Shown piece after piece: positions 37,834-49,257 of a DNA stretch of 64,000 nucleotides. A program made the translations under genes and the position numbers. Position 1 is the stretch's first letter. Each line of letters begins with the position of its first letter. The notes beneath the pieces were generated by a model, which worked only from the letters and a program-made list of their open reading frames with translations, searched no databases and was not told where the DNA came from. Source of the stretch: Sialis fuliginosa (lineage: Eukaryota > Arthropoda > Insecta > Megaloptera > Sialidae); assembly GCA_961205875.1 (NCBI GenBank), contig OY540813.1:11069001-11133000 (forward strand). The letters are read 5' to 3'.

Positions 37834-38171
37834 AATTTTTAATAACTATTTGTGTATCCCAACTATTAGGAGCGAAATGTATCGTTTTGTATTCTGAGCG
37901 GCTCATTTATTTAATACGTATGTGTAAAAGTAGTAGAAGTACTTGGGGAAGTTTGTTAATTAATTATTTAAATGTTTGGTTACTAGCGACGCCTCTGTAT
38001 GCTGTAGTGTGAATATTTAAACATAACAAAATGTGTTGTTAGTAAGTATGAGTAATGATTTTGACGATACAAGTTAAACGGATTAGAAATATACATACTG
38101 TCTAATAATGTTTTAAGTAAAAAAAAATGTACAACATTAACGAGCTTTGAAAAACAATAACTATCAGCTAC

Positions 38172-38820
38172 TACGAGGGCAGAAAAGTCTTTGGCCTAAC
38201 AATGAAAATACGATTTTTTTAATGAAAATAATATTTTATTCTTCGACATAATCTCCATCTAGAGTAATGCACTTGTTCCAACGGTCCTCTAACATTTCGA
38301 TACCGGTCTTATAGTGGTTCGCGTCAAGGAAAATCTTTTCCCAGAAAGCCACATTTTCAATTTCGGGAAAGGTAGTAGTTGCTGGAGGCCAGGTCAGGAG
38401 AATAAGGTGGGTGCGGAACCAATTCATAGCACAATTCCTTCAATTTATCGGTTGTAACGTGAGCTTTGTGAGATGTGTGCATTGTCTTGCAGAAATAGCA
38501 TTTTTCTCTCTATTTGTGACCGTTTTGCATTGACTTCATCGTTCAATCGATCCAGTAATGAACAGTAGTATTCTTTGTTGATTGTTGCTACCATGTTGAA
38601 GGTAGTAATTAAATATTATACCATGTGCATCACAAAAAAATACTAGCAAGGACTTTACCGGCCGACTGCTGTGTTTTGGGCGTTTCGGACGACTTTCATC
38701 AGGCAATAACCATTCTGATGACTGCCGATTGGATTCCGGTGTATAGTAATGGATCCATGTTTCATGCATTGTCGCAAATTTCATGAAAAAAATCTTCTTA
38801 TTGCGGTGAAACAGTGCAAT
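38172..38820 (-). pseudogene. Dead mariner transposase, 5'-truncated
   Basis: The minus-strand translation begins ALFHRNKK, then TMHETWIHYYTPESNRQSSE, ESRPKRPKHSS and CDAHGIIFNYYL. Frame changes follow into LFLQDNA, KAHVTTDKLKELCYELVPHP, PYSPDLASSNYYL and finally RWNKCITLDGDYVEE at the C-terminus, all in mariner family order. The N-terminal DNA-binding half and 5' TIR are absent. The first catalytic Asp (TMDE in active mariners) is His, and the third (APSD) is Asn in ASSN. Only the Asp of QDNA remains. At the 3' side, TACGAGGGCAGAAAAGTCTT (from 38172) looks like a mariner TIR. It is intronic and inactive. Confidence 0.9.
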
Positions 38821-39299
38821 TTTATATGTTAATTAAAAAAATAATTTAAGTTAGTTTCCGTTTTTTTAAAGATTTTTTATCATTAAAATATTAAAGTATA
38901 CTATGAATTAGTCGATAGCATTTTCGCTTAGAGGTATAGCACATATTGAATTTCAAAACTTCGAAGTCTAATAAGTATTCAAAATAAATATTAAAAATAA
39001 TTATTTAAAATAACATAATTATGTATATACTTCCAGAATATTGTTACCTTCTGCCATATATATTACAAAACACCTCAGTAAAATGTACTTCTGCACAGTT
39101 AACTAACTCATAACAAAATGAAGTAAATTAAACGAGGTATAATTTTATTACAGACTGTTTCCGTTCAAAGACTTGTGTAGTAGCAGCATTTTACCAGCAC
39201 GGAAGCTATTTCCACTTTCACTTTGGTGTAAATTCATTAGAGCGGATTGCGCTTCTGTGCCGGTAAAACGAGGGTACGATGCTGTAACATGTAACTGAC

Positions 39300-39465
39300 C
39301 TGCTCTGACTTGAACGTCGCGACTGATGACCCTGCCGACTGAGTTGCTGGCCACACATCTGTACGCGGTGCTGTGGATATCGTGTCTGTACGCGGCCGCT
39401 GCGAACGGAAGCAGGACCAGTGTTCCGTTACGCAATACGCGCCGCACTCCTGACACGTCACCAAC
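39300..39465 (-). CDS. Dscam: Dscam-family exon: second half of Ig1
   Basis: This 166-bp exon is bounded by TTTTTGTCCCAG and GTCAGT. It starts in phase 0 and encodes 55 codons plus one base. The translation begins VGDVSGVRRVLRNGTLVLLP, continues with the Ig1 F strand YRCVASNSVGR (second Ig1 cysteine), and ends SRDVQVRA at the Ig1-Ig2 linker. An NGT sequon lies in the D-E region. The match to insect Dscam is strong and uninterrupted. Both junction phases agree with the flanking exons: ADGTS then VGDV upstream, and RA plus a split valine downstream. Open-frame sequence past the donor (QLHVTASYP and on) is intron read-through, not protein. Splitting each Ig domain over two exons is the usual Dscam gene layout. 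Confidence 0.96.
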
Positions 39466-39901
39466 CTGGGACAAAAATAGAGGTGTTTCATGATTTGAAT
39501 ATGAGTAATTTGTATAATGTAATATAAGAGGGTCTTAAGGCCTACTTTCACAATAATCAAGAGGTACCGTGTACTGAATAGGTACATTCAAAGAACTTCA
39601 TAATTGACATGATAATGTAATTATGAAAGTTTACGTAAATAAAAAATCAAATATTTTTCTTGATTATTTACGTCCATGGGTGTTCTTATATTAAAGTTAA
39701 GAAATATTACGCACGTAACACACTTACGTATAGCATATATTTTATGTACATAAACATTTAGTTGTATCTACGTATATTTTATGCCAGTGGCGTAGTAAGA
39801 AAGTTACTCTGTTCACAGAATTTATTTAACAACATACACCAGCAGCGGAAATGACCGTAACTATCAATTTTGACACGTGCAATTGATTTTAGTACCATTT
39901 C

Positions 39902-40602
39902 CATGGGCGTAGCCAGGGTGGGGCAGAGGGGGGGGGCGCTTGCTAAATTTATATTTTGGATCCAGAAAATAAAATATCAAAGTTTTTTTTAATCACAATC
40001 TTTTATTTTTACATGTAAACTAAAATATCAGGGAAAATTAAAAATTAAATAAAAACACCTAAAGGCAAAGGTCGCAGTGTTGGCAACAGTGAAAACTGTG
40101 TTTTGTGTTAAAATAACTACCCACAAAAGCATGGGCAAGGGGGGACGCTTGCTCCTCCCCCTAGCTCGTGATGTAAGAGTAACAAATTAATCAGTTCATT
40201 GGCTAAATATTGACATTTTTAGATTCGAAAATTTAAATATCATTGTTTTTTTTATTGTAAAGTTTTTTTTAAGTATATTATCAATTCAAATTAGATCGAT
40301 TTTTTACATTAAATTAAAAAAAACACCAAAATAGCAACGTAGAGTACATTTTTGTAGAGGATTTTGTATTCAAAAAGATATGCACATACATATAAATTTA
40401 ATTGATTGAAAAAAATGTGGCGAAAATAAAAGAAGAAATGAAAAAAATAATGACTTTTCATTGTTACTTTTTGCGCACCTATCTAGAGATACAATAAATA
40501 ATGAAAATGTTAATTTTTTCAATACTAGGCAAAACACGCCGATCAATCGGTTTCAAAAAAAAAAATTACCCCCCCCTGAACAAAATCCTGGCTACGCCCA
40601 TG
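39902..40602. mobile_element. hAT-like non-autonomous element with ACCATTTC duplication
   Basis: This 701-bp element begins CATGGGCGTAGCCAGG and ends CCTGGCTACGCCCATG. The flanks are an exact 8-bp direct repeat, ACCATTTC (39894-39901 and 40603-40610). A G run near 39926 and a C run near 40570 extend the inverted ends. No transposase frame is seen; the open frame at 40461-40643 crosses the right end and is not a gene. Confidence 0.88.
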
Positions 40603-41019
40603 ACCATTTCGCCAATTTTCATTCGATTACGTTAAAATTTTAACACAATTAAGAAGATACATAAGACTAAAAATTTAATTAATTACATTAAAATTGGACC
40701 ACAATTGTTTGTGAAACAGCACTTTAAATTTTAAAAATTGCCGAATTTTGGCTAAAAAATCGAATTTTCTTCGTTTTATTTAAAACATGATTTTCGAAGG
40801 AAATAACTTTTTGAATGTGTATAATTTAATTAGTACCCATAGCTACATTACGATTGATCTTTTGTTGAAGTATTTGATTTAAAAAATTTGTACTGTTTGA
40901 GCAAAATGATGGTCATTTTTGGATTCAGTGTGCCCAAATTACTCTAAAAAAGTTGTTGTATACCCTGCAGCAAACAGATTTTTTTGTCGGCCAATGTTCT
41001 AGGTACTTTAAGGTATACT

Positions 41020-41436
41020 CAGGCCCGGATTTAGAAATTTTCCGCCCCTAGGCAGTTGCGAAAACTGCCGCCTCCACCCCCCTCGAAACTAACAGTTTAA
41101 GTCATAGATGTCAAAATATAAAACTCAGGATCTTTTTTTTTGGTTGCGTTAGTTTCAAATTTTATAAATTTTTATAAAGTTACATTAGGAAACATAAAAA
41201 CTGAAGACCTTTTTTTTGTCATGCTTGAGTTACATGTATAGAGAAATTATTGCTTATGGGTTGAAATTTTTACGTCTCGATTTTCGGATGGCAAACTCAT
41301 CGATAATGGAATCAAAATCAAATTCAATTCCCACGAATATAACAAGTTTTCAAAGTTTCCATCAAAATTTGCCGCCCTTCAATTCTTGCCGCCCTAGGCA
41401 GCTGCCTACTCTGCCTGCATGGTAAATCCGGGCCTG
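41020..41436. mobile_element. hAT-like non-autonomous element with GGTATACT duplication
   Basis: Ends CAGGCCCGGATTTA and TAAATCCGGGCCTG bound 417 bp, flanked by the exact 8-bp repeat GGTATACT (41012-41019 and 41437-41444). Subterminal CCCTAGGCAG and its complement CTAGGCAGCTGCC are also related. Ends of this kind are typical of hAT elements. There is no coding capacity. Confidence 0.92.
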
Positions 41437-42456
41437 GGTATACTTAAGTAACGGTCTTAAATATTAAATCTATGGTTAAATATTAAGCTAGAATTATTTT
41501 ATTTCTCACGATTTGTCGTTCAAAATTATTAACAAAAAGCAATTTATTTTCGCTGTACAGACGCAGCTGTGGATTATGTCTCAAGATAGAGAAATACATA
41601 TTCTTGAAATTTAAAACCAGTAATTATGTGAAATGATAGATGATATTTTTAATGTTGAATAAAAAGACATGCACTAACAGTTCTTTTTTTTATTAAAAAT
41701 GAATTTTTTCTTTATTCACAGTTTTGATTTTGTTAAAAGCTGAAAAAGAATAAAGAACCTTCAATGGATTCTGGGGAAAAGCAAAGAAGCTCAAGAGACC
41801 TAATTATAATTTTAGCTTTATAACGGCTGTTTATTGTAAGGTAAAATTATCTTTTGTAAAATCTTAAAATCGATGTGAAAAAATATTAAGGTATACCTAA
41901 GTAGAGATAAGAAGGATTAAAAAATTAAAATATTTTTCGTTTAATACAATTTAATGAATTTGAGTTAAATGAAATATAGGTTTTAATAAATATTATTGTA
42001 TAGACTTAATTTAATTTTTGATGTAGAAATTCCTTACTTTAATTACTTTTAATAATACCGTACATATTTCTAGCTAATTTATCAGTTACTTATATAATTA
42101 TTTATTTAATTATTTATATTGAATTTTAATGAAATTATGAAGCATTATGATGACCTAATTAATAAATTAAGATAAATACTTAAAAATGTAAATTGGTTTA
42201 TATTAAAAAGATTATTTATTAAATCTATATAAATTAAAGCACTTTTATGAATATTATTTAAAAAATATCAGTCAAAACATACTCAATAAGGGATTGCTGT
42301 GCTAGGTATGATTACATTTCCTCTTGGTTTATAATTGAAAGCTGCTTGATGAAGGTCATTTCAAACAGGAGGTAATCTTTAGATTGAAGGAATCCTAACG
42401 ATCTTTACGTTAATACGTAACGACAAAATCCAATAAATAATGCCAAAGCTACAACA

Positions 42457-43498
42457 CAGTGGCGAGGCGTGACATTTTTAAAAGGGAAGCATATTTTGTC
42501 AATCCTCCCCCTCCTATTAAAAAAAAAACTAGTTATGAAACAGCTTTAGTTCAAGCTTTTACTTTTTTACATAAATTCTTATATATGTATTTATATAGTA
42601 ACTAAATGATTCTACGTCTTATTCTCTTGTATTTGAGTCGATATTTGTATGACAAGTTGAAGTTCACTGCAAAAATTTCACTAAAATTTTTTGAATTTTT
42701 GATTTCGTTAAAAGTATGTTTATTGTATAGAAAATGACGTGAAAAGTTGAAATTTTCAAACCGCAGGTGTCTATCTCAAACCGTTCTTGAGATATAGCCT
42801 CTCAAAATTTCAGTTTTTTCAAATTTTTGGAGAAAAAAAGCCATAACTTTTGAACGGGTGGTCGGAATTGATTTTAGTTGACGGATTTGAAATCAGCGCG
42901 TCAAATTCTATATAGTGACATGTATAATACTTTAAAATCCGAGAAAAAAATTTTGGTCAAAAATCGACATTTTTTTAAGGTATACCCCTTTGAATTTTTT
43001 CGATTTTTCGCGAAATTTTTTTTTTCTAGTTTTAAGGTATTATACATGTGATTATATAGATTTTGACACTCTGATTCCAAATCCGTCAACTAAAATCAAT
43101 TTCGACTACGCGTTCAAAAGTTAGAGCCATTTTTTCTTCAAAATTTTGAAAAAACTGAAACTTTGAGAGGCTATATCTTGAGAACGGTTTGAGATACAAA
43201 CCTGCGGTTTGAAAATTTCAACTTTTCACGTAATTTTCTATACAATAAACATACTTTTAACGAAATCAAAAATTCAAAAATTTTTAGTGAAATTTCCTGC
43301 AGTGAACTTCAACTCGTCATACAAATATCGACTAAAATACAAGAAAATAAGTCGTAGAGGTATTATAGTTTTATAATTGAACGTGTAAATTAATATTTAA
43401 TGCTATTTTTGACTTTTAGTTAAAATGTTTGGGTTTATTAATTTACCCATAAAGAAAGGGAAGCACTTCCATAGGCGCTTCGCCACTATTACAGCAAG
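42457..43498. mobile_element. Older hAT-like element carrying a long foldback
   Basis: The left end CAGTGGCGAGGCG and right end CGCTTCGCCACTA are degenerate inverted repeats, with GGGAAGCA and its complement just inside. Flanking octamers CTACAACA and TTACAGCA match at six of eight positions, consistent with an aged 8-bp duplication. The interior is dominated by the inverted repeat at 42612-43357. Confidence 0.65.
42612..43357. repeat. Long inverted repeat (arms about 330 bp)
   Basis: The left arm from CTACGTCTTATTCTCTTGTA pairs with the right arm ending CAAGAAAATAAGTCGTAG. It is continuous through AATATTTGTATGACAAGTTG, GTATGTTTATTGTATAGAAA, AGGCTATATCTTGAGAACGG (complement on the left) and GACGGATTTG. 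The central unpaired part is around 42950-43020. Substitutions are scattered. Nothing coding is supported; mirrored open frames near 42901-43089 come from the symmetry. Confidence 0.8.
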
Positions 43499-43795
43499 GA
43501 ATCGATTATGTAATTTGCACCTAAATCTAGTGAATTTACACTTTTCACAGTAGCATTTGTCTTTGTATAATTTTGTGTAATACATTCATAATAAAAAATA
43601 TTTACCATTTCTGGTGTGAAATAAAAAAAATAATGGAACCAGATTTAAATGCGAATTATTAATAAAAAAATACTAATTGTCAGTATTACAATATTACGTA
43701 AATGTAGTTATCAAGTTGTTCAAAGAAACCGACTGGTTTCACATACAACCCTCGCTTAGTAAAATAATAATATATGTATATGCAGTTAGACTCAC

Positions 43796-43965
43796 CGATG
43801 TCCCATCTGCGCTGAGCCAGTCTATTGATGGTTGCGGACTCCCCGAGGCCGAGCAGTCCAACCAGCCCCCGCTCGTGTTGGAGAACTCGAGACGGGCTGG
43901 GGGTTCCATCACAAACCCAGGCCCTCTCAAATGAGAGTCGAACGCCAGGACAACACATGCCATGC
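43796..43965 (-). CDS. Dscam: Dscam-family exon: end of leader and first half of Ig1
   Basis: This is an internal coding exon of a Dscam-type neuronal cell adhesion receptor (type I membrane protein, homophilic recognition through its N-terminal Ig domains). The acceptor reads TTTGTTTACAG and the donor is a consensus GTGAGT. The exon is 170 bp: two bases finishing a split codon, then 56 codons, ending in phase 0. A short hydrophobic run, ACVVLAF, looks like the end of a signal peptide. It is followed by the Ig1 N-terminus, with GPGFVMEPP and RLEFSNTSGGWLDCSASG. These carry the first Ig1 cysteine, the core tryptophan in DWLSADG, and one N-glycosylation sequon (NTS). These strings match insect Dscam proteins as I remember them. 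The exon joins in frame to 39465-39300. The start-codon exon lies further upstream on the minus strand and was not found. Confidence 0.95.
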
Positions 43966-44288
43966 CTGTAAACAAACATTCTTGTAAAACACGATCGTCA
44001 ATTAATTACATAAAGCTTGGGGGCAAGTGGAAGGAGATCAGTCCGTAAAACCTTATAAATCTTTAATAATATTTTAAAAATATATTAGATGATTGAAATT
44101 GATTTTTCATTTATTAATTATAGAAACTAAAGGTACATTAAGTATTAAAATTTCAAAAAAATACGACATTTACTTTATTATTTTCAGCTTGTTAAATAAA
44201 CTACACAAAAACAGCGAGAGTGGATAAATTTACTAAATCGGTCATTTCAAAAACCACATAAGTGAAGTTTTATTCCAAATATACTTTT

Positions 44289-44906
44289 TTAAGGTAGTTC
44301 TCGTGCAAACGTCATTTCGATAGAATTTAAAAAAAATCAGGGCATAAAAAGAATAATGATATCTATCCAATCGTGAAATTTTAAAGAGATCGACCGTTTT
44401 AAACTCGAGATAATTGTCATCAAAGTTTGCCACTTTTGTACGTATCCGCTATATCAAGTTCGTATTATGTTCATTTTCATTACTAAAACTTCGATAGATT
44501 TTGATAAAAAACTATCAAACAATAAAGGTTTATTATTCTGATATGTGATAAAAAATTCCAAATGATTGACCTTGTATTTCAAAAATAAAATGATTGACCG
44601 TTTCATATTTGAAATTTAATTATATTTCAAAAATAAAACGGTCAATCATTTTGAATTTTTTATCACATATCATAATAATAACCCCTTACTGTTTGGTAGT
44701 TTTTTATCAAAATCTGTCGAAGCGTTTAGTCATAAAATAATGAAAATATATTCATAGTATGATTGTGTTTAAAATAATCTGTATAGACGGCTTTGGGTAT
44801 AGACTTGATCAAAAATTCTCTGTAGCAACGCAATTATTTTCGATATTTTACTATGGTAGTATGAGCGTAACTTTTTGTTGGTACTGTAGCACGAGAACTA
44901 CCTTAA
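44289..44906. mobile_element. TTAA-flanked foldback element
   Basis: TTAAGGTAGTTCTCGTGC at the left and GCACGAGAACTACCTTAA at the right are exact inverted repeats, so the element is bounded by TTAA on both sides. An inner inverted pair spans about 44480-44735 (TGATAAAAAACTATCAAACA and TTTGGTAGTTTTTTATCA; ATGATTGACC and GGTCAATCAT). TTAA duplication is the hallmark of piggyBac, but the termini do not start with the usual CC, so the class is uncertain. Confidence 0.7.
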
Positions 44907-47264
44907 AGCAAACGCTTCCTTAAAGGTAGACCCATTCTGGGTAAATACCACGGAAATCAGTACATTCCTTCCTCTTCAAAACAATACCGCATAATCATTG
45001 CTTAAACAACATAAGTCAGTGACTTAAGTGGTTGTGTGTGTCACTTCCATCAGCCAAAGTCTATGCATCGAAAGTGGCATTTATAGTAAAATTTTTTTAA
45101 AGCGAGTTAAGGATACCATTCTGGAAGAGCATATGCCATTTTATCAAAACATATTTAGCTGGCCAACTGCAAATATTAAGATATTCCAGAAGAGAATAAT
45201 GGAGAATATGATTACGTACCATAATGATAGTAAAACATGAAAATGTTAATGTTTAAGTGTTATTTTCATTAATTTTGATTAAAAATATGATTAACCCAAT
45301 ATATGCAACATATCGCTTTTGTTAACATTTTGCGTTGCTGTAAGATTATTTTAATTCGAATAAGTTTGAAATTATACTTATTTTCGAGTATTGGACTGAA
45401 TTCATCAACAATGCAAATATCAAAATCACTGAGTTTTAGTATACTTAGATAAGTATGAATTAATGACAGAAATATCAGCAATATCGGTAACAAAAAAAAC
45501 CTTGGTTACGATTGGGTTAATATGACTGTTTTGTTCAAATTAAATACCACCTAACCCCGTTTCTTGCTAAAACAACATAATTCAAGAACAGTTTTTCTGG
45601 TTTTTATTTTTTTTATTCATAAACTATAAAGAATATTAGATTTTTCAAATTTTTAAGTCCAAACACTATATTCAGCCCAAAAATTCGTTTATTTATGAAT
45701 GGCACAGTTTTTATCAATTCCTGAAAAATCCTAATTGTGTGCCTTATGTGGTTTTTGAAATTACCGATTCAATTGATTTTGAGTCCACATAATCAAAAGA
45801 ATAGCTTTTCAATTATTTGATCCTTAATCTCTTTATTTGGAATGAATTTAAAACGTTTGTGTGCCAAAAAACCTGAAATCTATAAAGTAATGTGTTTGTA
45901 GTAATTGAATAATTTAGAAACCTATTATTCACAAATTAAAATTAGAATTCAAATAGTGGATTAAATTATAATTGAAATGGATATCATAATTGTAAAATTA
46001 AATTATTTTTTCAATGTGCCGGTGTTTTTAGGATTTAAAATGAAAGGTTTGTAGCTACAAAAGAATTAATTGAAATGATTGTAAATTTTAATCCGTAAAA
46101 CTAGATTATAATATAAACACATTTATGTGATTTATGTTTGATATAATATGTTAGTAGGGAAAAGTGGGGTAATCACGAACGCGGGGTAATCGCGTATTGA
46201 GTGGTTTCAGTGTGTTATAAGAGGAAAGCTAATGCTCTGTCTGTACTTTCCGACAGTTGGGCCTGCGTTCCGTCAACACATAGGTACTTCTTAAGAGATT
46301 TAATATTTTTTAGTTGGATTTGTTTAGATAATTATCATGGTCGACAATGTTATTTTAGAGCTACAAAAGTTGAGAAACACTATTATTTTCATACTCCAAA
46401 AAACATTCCACTGGTTACTTTTCTAAAATAAAACAATCTGACTTTATAAATTATTCGAATTTCAGCGTTGTTTAATAGAATAAGACTCATATTGTGGTAA
46501 TCCTAAATAAATACCTATGAGCCCGGTTGTCATGTTTGTCAACAACTAAACGTTTTGATTGGTCTAAAGTTGATCCTACTCTTTCAGTTGTGTCATTGAG
46601 TATGTAAAGATAGGTCAGTATAGGAAAAATTCATATCGTTACAAATTACTCAAATAAAAATAAACGAGTAAACACCAAATAATATAATATACAAAAATGA
46701 ATGTTCATTTGTATAAGGCTTATAGACTCGGAAATTACTTAACCGAATTCAATGCGGTTTTCACCAATAGTTAGATAATTTTCTTGTGCAGTATCGTGGC
46801 TATTAACATTTTCTGAAAACCTAAGATTTAACATCAAAAGACTAAAAAAATCTTTATCAAGTCGTGTTTTGTTTTCATAATGTGACATTATACAACTGTC
46901 ATTTAAATAAAAACATATATAGTAGCCATGGAATAAAGAATTCTATAATTTACGGTTTCAATATTTAATTTAATTTAATATATTGTTGAATAATTGGATG
47001 ATTTTTGACACATATGTTAACATGTAAATATTTTGAAATATTATAATTTTTATCAATACAATGCTCTAATGATTGAATAACCTTAACAGAAAATAACAGA
47101 ACTTAGTAAAAATTGATGTATATGTGAGCTTTATTAATATGAATTATTATAATTAGGGATTAAATTTAATTGTCTTTAAATATTTAAATCCCCAACTATA
47201 ATTGTAGTGAACAAGTAACATAATATTCATAAAAAATGCTGATTGAAATTTCAATTACAAAGTT

Positions 47265-47460
47265 TGAAACAATGCCTTTTGTAAGGCGACTGCAGACGAC
47301 ACTATTGTATTTGACAGTGCACAGTCTTTTTCATCCCTTTTTCTCCGCCCTTCAGCCCCCTTGACGAGATAGTCCCAGCGGATCGCTGCACCAATGTTAC
47401 CAAGACTTTGACAGCTCTTCAGATTGGACAGGCGCGCAGACACGGTGATTTAAGGGGAGA
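47265..47460. other. GC-richer patch with open minus-strand frame
   Basis: On the minus strand it reads CQSLGNIGAAIRWDYLV, then KGAEGRRKRDEKDCALSN. The frame is open for about 60 codons and base composition is unlike its neighbours. I do not recognise it, no clear splice pair fits the Dscam phases, and it lacks a signal peptide. It could be a fragment of another gene or repeat, or a conserved non-coding block. Confidence 0.25.
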
Positions 47461-47962
47461 AAAGCACTTTTATCTCGAGGGTTTCAACAAACAATTAAGT
47501 GTAGACAGTTTTTAATTAGTACGAATGTTTAATTGGATTGAGTAGTTGTCCAGTTAAAAAGTTTTTAATGTAAGTTTTTTTAATTTGGAGAATGAAGTTA
47601 TGTAATTATAATTATTGACATATAGACCGGGCTCATTATAATTGCTTAATTAGAACGCGTGCTATAGTAAAAAAATATTAAAAATCGACGAAATCTTCAT
47701 ATCTTACGAGAGTAAAACACTCACCGCCCCCAACCTATAATCATAATTTTTTTTCTAATTACAGTTTCTGTTAATTAATACGTATAATAACAACTCACTA
47801 AACTTTCATCAAAATTAAAAATGGTGCAACATCTATTTTTTTATAAATTTGATTATAAGTGGAATGACTCCGTTCTAATGTAGGTAAAACAAAAAGTTAT
47901 GAAATTTTTTTTTGGCAACCTTCAAATTTTCATTCTTTACATCTTTCTGAATATAAATCATC

Positions 47963-48024
47963 AACTCTTATGAATTCTAACGGTTTTTGAAACGGAATAT
48001 TTCTTGGCGCCTTCACTAATATGT
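47963..48024. repeat. Short shared repeat, copy 2
   Basis: Counterpart of 8180-8232 in the same orientation, with GAAACGGAATATTTCTTGGC then GCCTTCACT. Confidence 0.5.
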
Positions 48025-48935
48025 ATTATGATAAATGCATAAATCTTGTCAACCCTAGATAATATACATATAACAGGCATTCGGATAATTGAAGGTCATA
48101 TAATTGGATTCCTAGTTAATTATTTTGTGATATTATAAATAATAAATTGATCGAAAAAACGTTTTAAAATATTTGTAGATATATGTACACGGACATTAGA
48201 TTAATGAATAATAGATGAAGTTAATTTGAACCATTAGTCACTGATCAGATAATAAAAAAGTGCAGACGGTCTGCATGATAAAACGTCAAGAACAAGAAAG
48301 AAGTCTGTAAGACGTGGAACCCAATCTCAGAGAGACCATCAATCAAAGTCTGGCAAGCTTGTCTATATTTCGTATAAACGATTTCATGGATGGAGTTTTT
48401 TGTACAATTAATAAATACTCGAACAGTTTTTTTTATTTATAAAAAGATGAACACAACTCTCAAAATAATTGATGTATGTATATAAATAAAAATTAACTAT
48501 ACTTTACTTATCTAATTATTCTATGTGTGGAATGTGGATGTTTATTTGTTTTTCTATGGACTAGTAAATGTAAAGAATTGTAATAAGTTAAGATCGGCCA
48601 AACATACTACTATTAAATATTATTAAAACAATACAATTAAAATTTAAAAAAATCAAGTGCGAGTTGAGCATGATTTTGTACAATTTTTGTTATTTGATAC
48701 CATATTTGATACCACATTCGGCGGGATTGGATATTTTTTTTCTGTTGTCTCTCATCTGCCCCCTACAAAAAGCTCAAAAATCTTAAAATTTTATTTTTAT
48801 AACCCAATATAATTAATAAATAATTATGTCAAATCTTTTTTAGATCAAACGGTTCAGTAGCTATGAGACAGACAGACATAATGTTGATCCATAATTCCTT
48901 TTAACGATTTCGATTAAAAATTGACAAAGGGTTTA

Positions 48936-49257
48936 AGCTTTGTGATCGTTTTAAAATGAGAAAAATATTTTTCTCCGATTTAAAAATTTTAACTTGATTT
49001 TTCCGTTTCAGGTCAAGACAAACACTTTCGTTCCATGTCTGTCTATCTGTGTGTCTGTCTCCTGATACTTATTACACATATAAGTCATGTACCACTGAAC
49101 CGATATTAATGAAACTTGGTTGGTTGGTTGGGCTTGGCTTGAGGACAGCTCCATTTCAAAATCATCAAAATCGTGTGTAAGGAGGAAGGGTGACATTCCA
49201 AAATATTTTTTTTAAGATAACTTAAGAACAACACGTGTTACGTGAAAATTTTATAGG
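48936..49257 (+). repeat. Interspersed repeat, copy 2
   Basis: Second copy of the 25573-25908 repeat, with small indels including a shorter GTCTGT tract. Just upstream, 48840-48880 carries another repeat-like tail (ACGGTTCAGTAGCTATGAGA followed by CAGACAGACAT). Confidence 0.8.

Larger units (their letters stand above)
19461..39299 (-). other. Dscam intron between Ig1 and Ig2 exons
   Basis: This 19.8-kb intron is bounded by donor GTCAGT (ending at 39299) and acceptor TTATAG (ending at 19461). It holds a TIR element at 22809-23243, repeat copies at 20429-20513, 25573-25908, 28405-28531, 30385-30780, 31480-32025, 34456-35029 and 37546-37833, a foldback MITE at 30250-30384, an inverted-repeat element at 33459-33703, and the dead mariner at 38172-38820. 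The rest, including 20530-22800, 23250-25570, 25910-28400 and 28540-30240, is AT-rich with no supported gene. Confidence 0.85.
39466..43795 (-). other. Dscam intron within Ig1
   Basis: This 4.3-kb intron is bounded by GTGAGT and TTTTTGTCCCAG. About half of it is made of three hAT-like elements (39902-40602, 41020-41436, 42457-43498), the last containing a long foldback. Sequence between the elements is AT-rich, and I see no alternative exon in it. Confidence 0.9.

Noticed and set aside
39148-39299. Extension of the Ig1 second-half exon past SRDVQVRA
   Set aside because: A good GTCAGT donor follows 39300, the phase matches the next exon, and the extra residues do not resemble Dscam.
45269-45493. 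Candidate signal peptide exon (LLIFLSLIHTYL) with a possible GTATAC donor in the right phase
   Set aside because: There is no ATG at its start (the frame opens with TTG) and the hydrophobic run is expected by chance in T-rich DNA.
46141-46431. GTGGGGTAATC repeats followed by a 76-codon frame
   Set aside because: Only two short similar words (GGGGTAATCACGAACG and GGGGTAATCGCG) and no recognisable protein.
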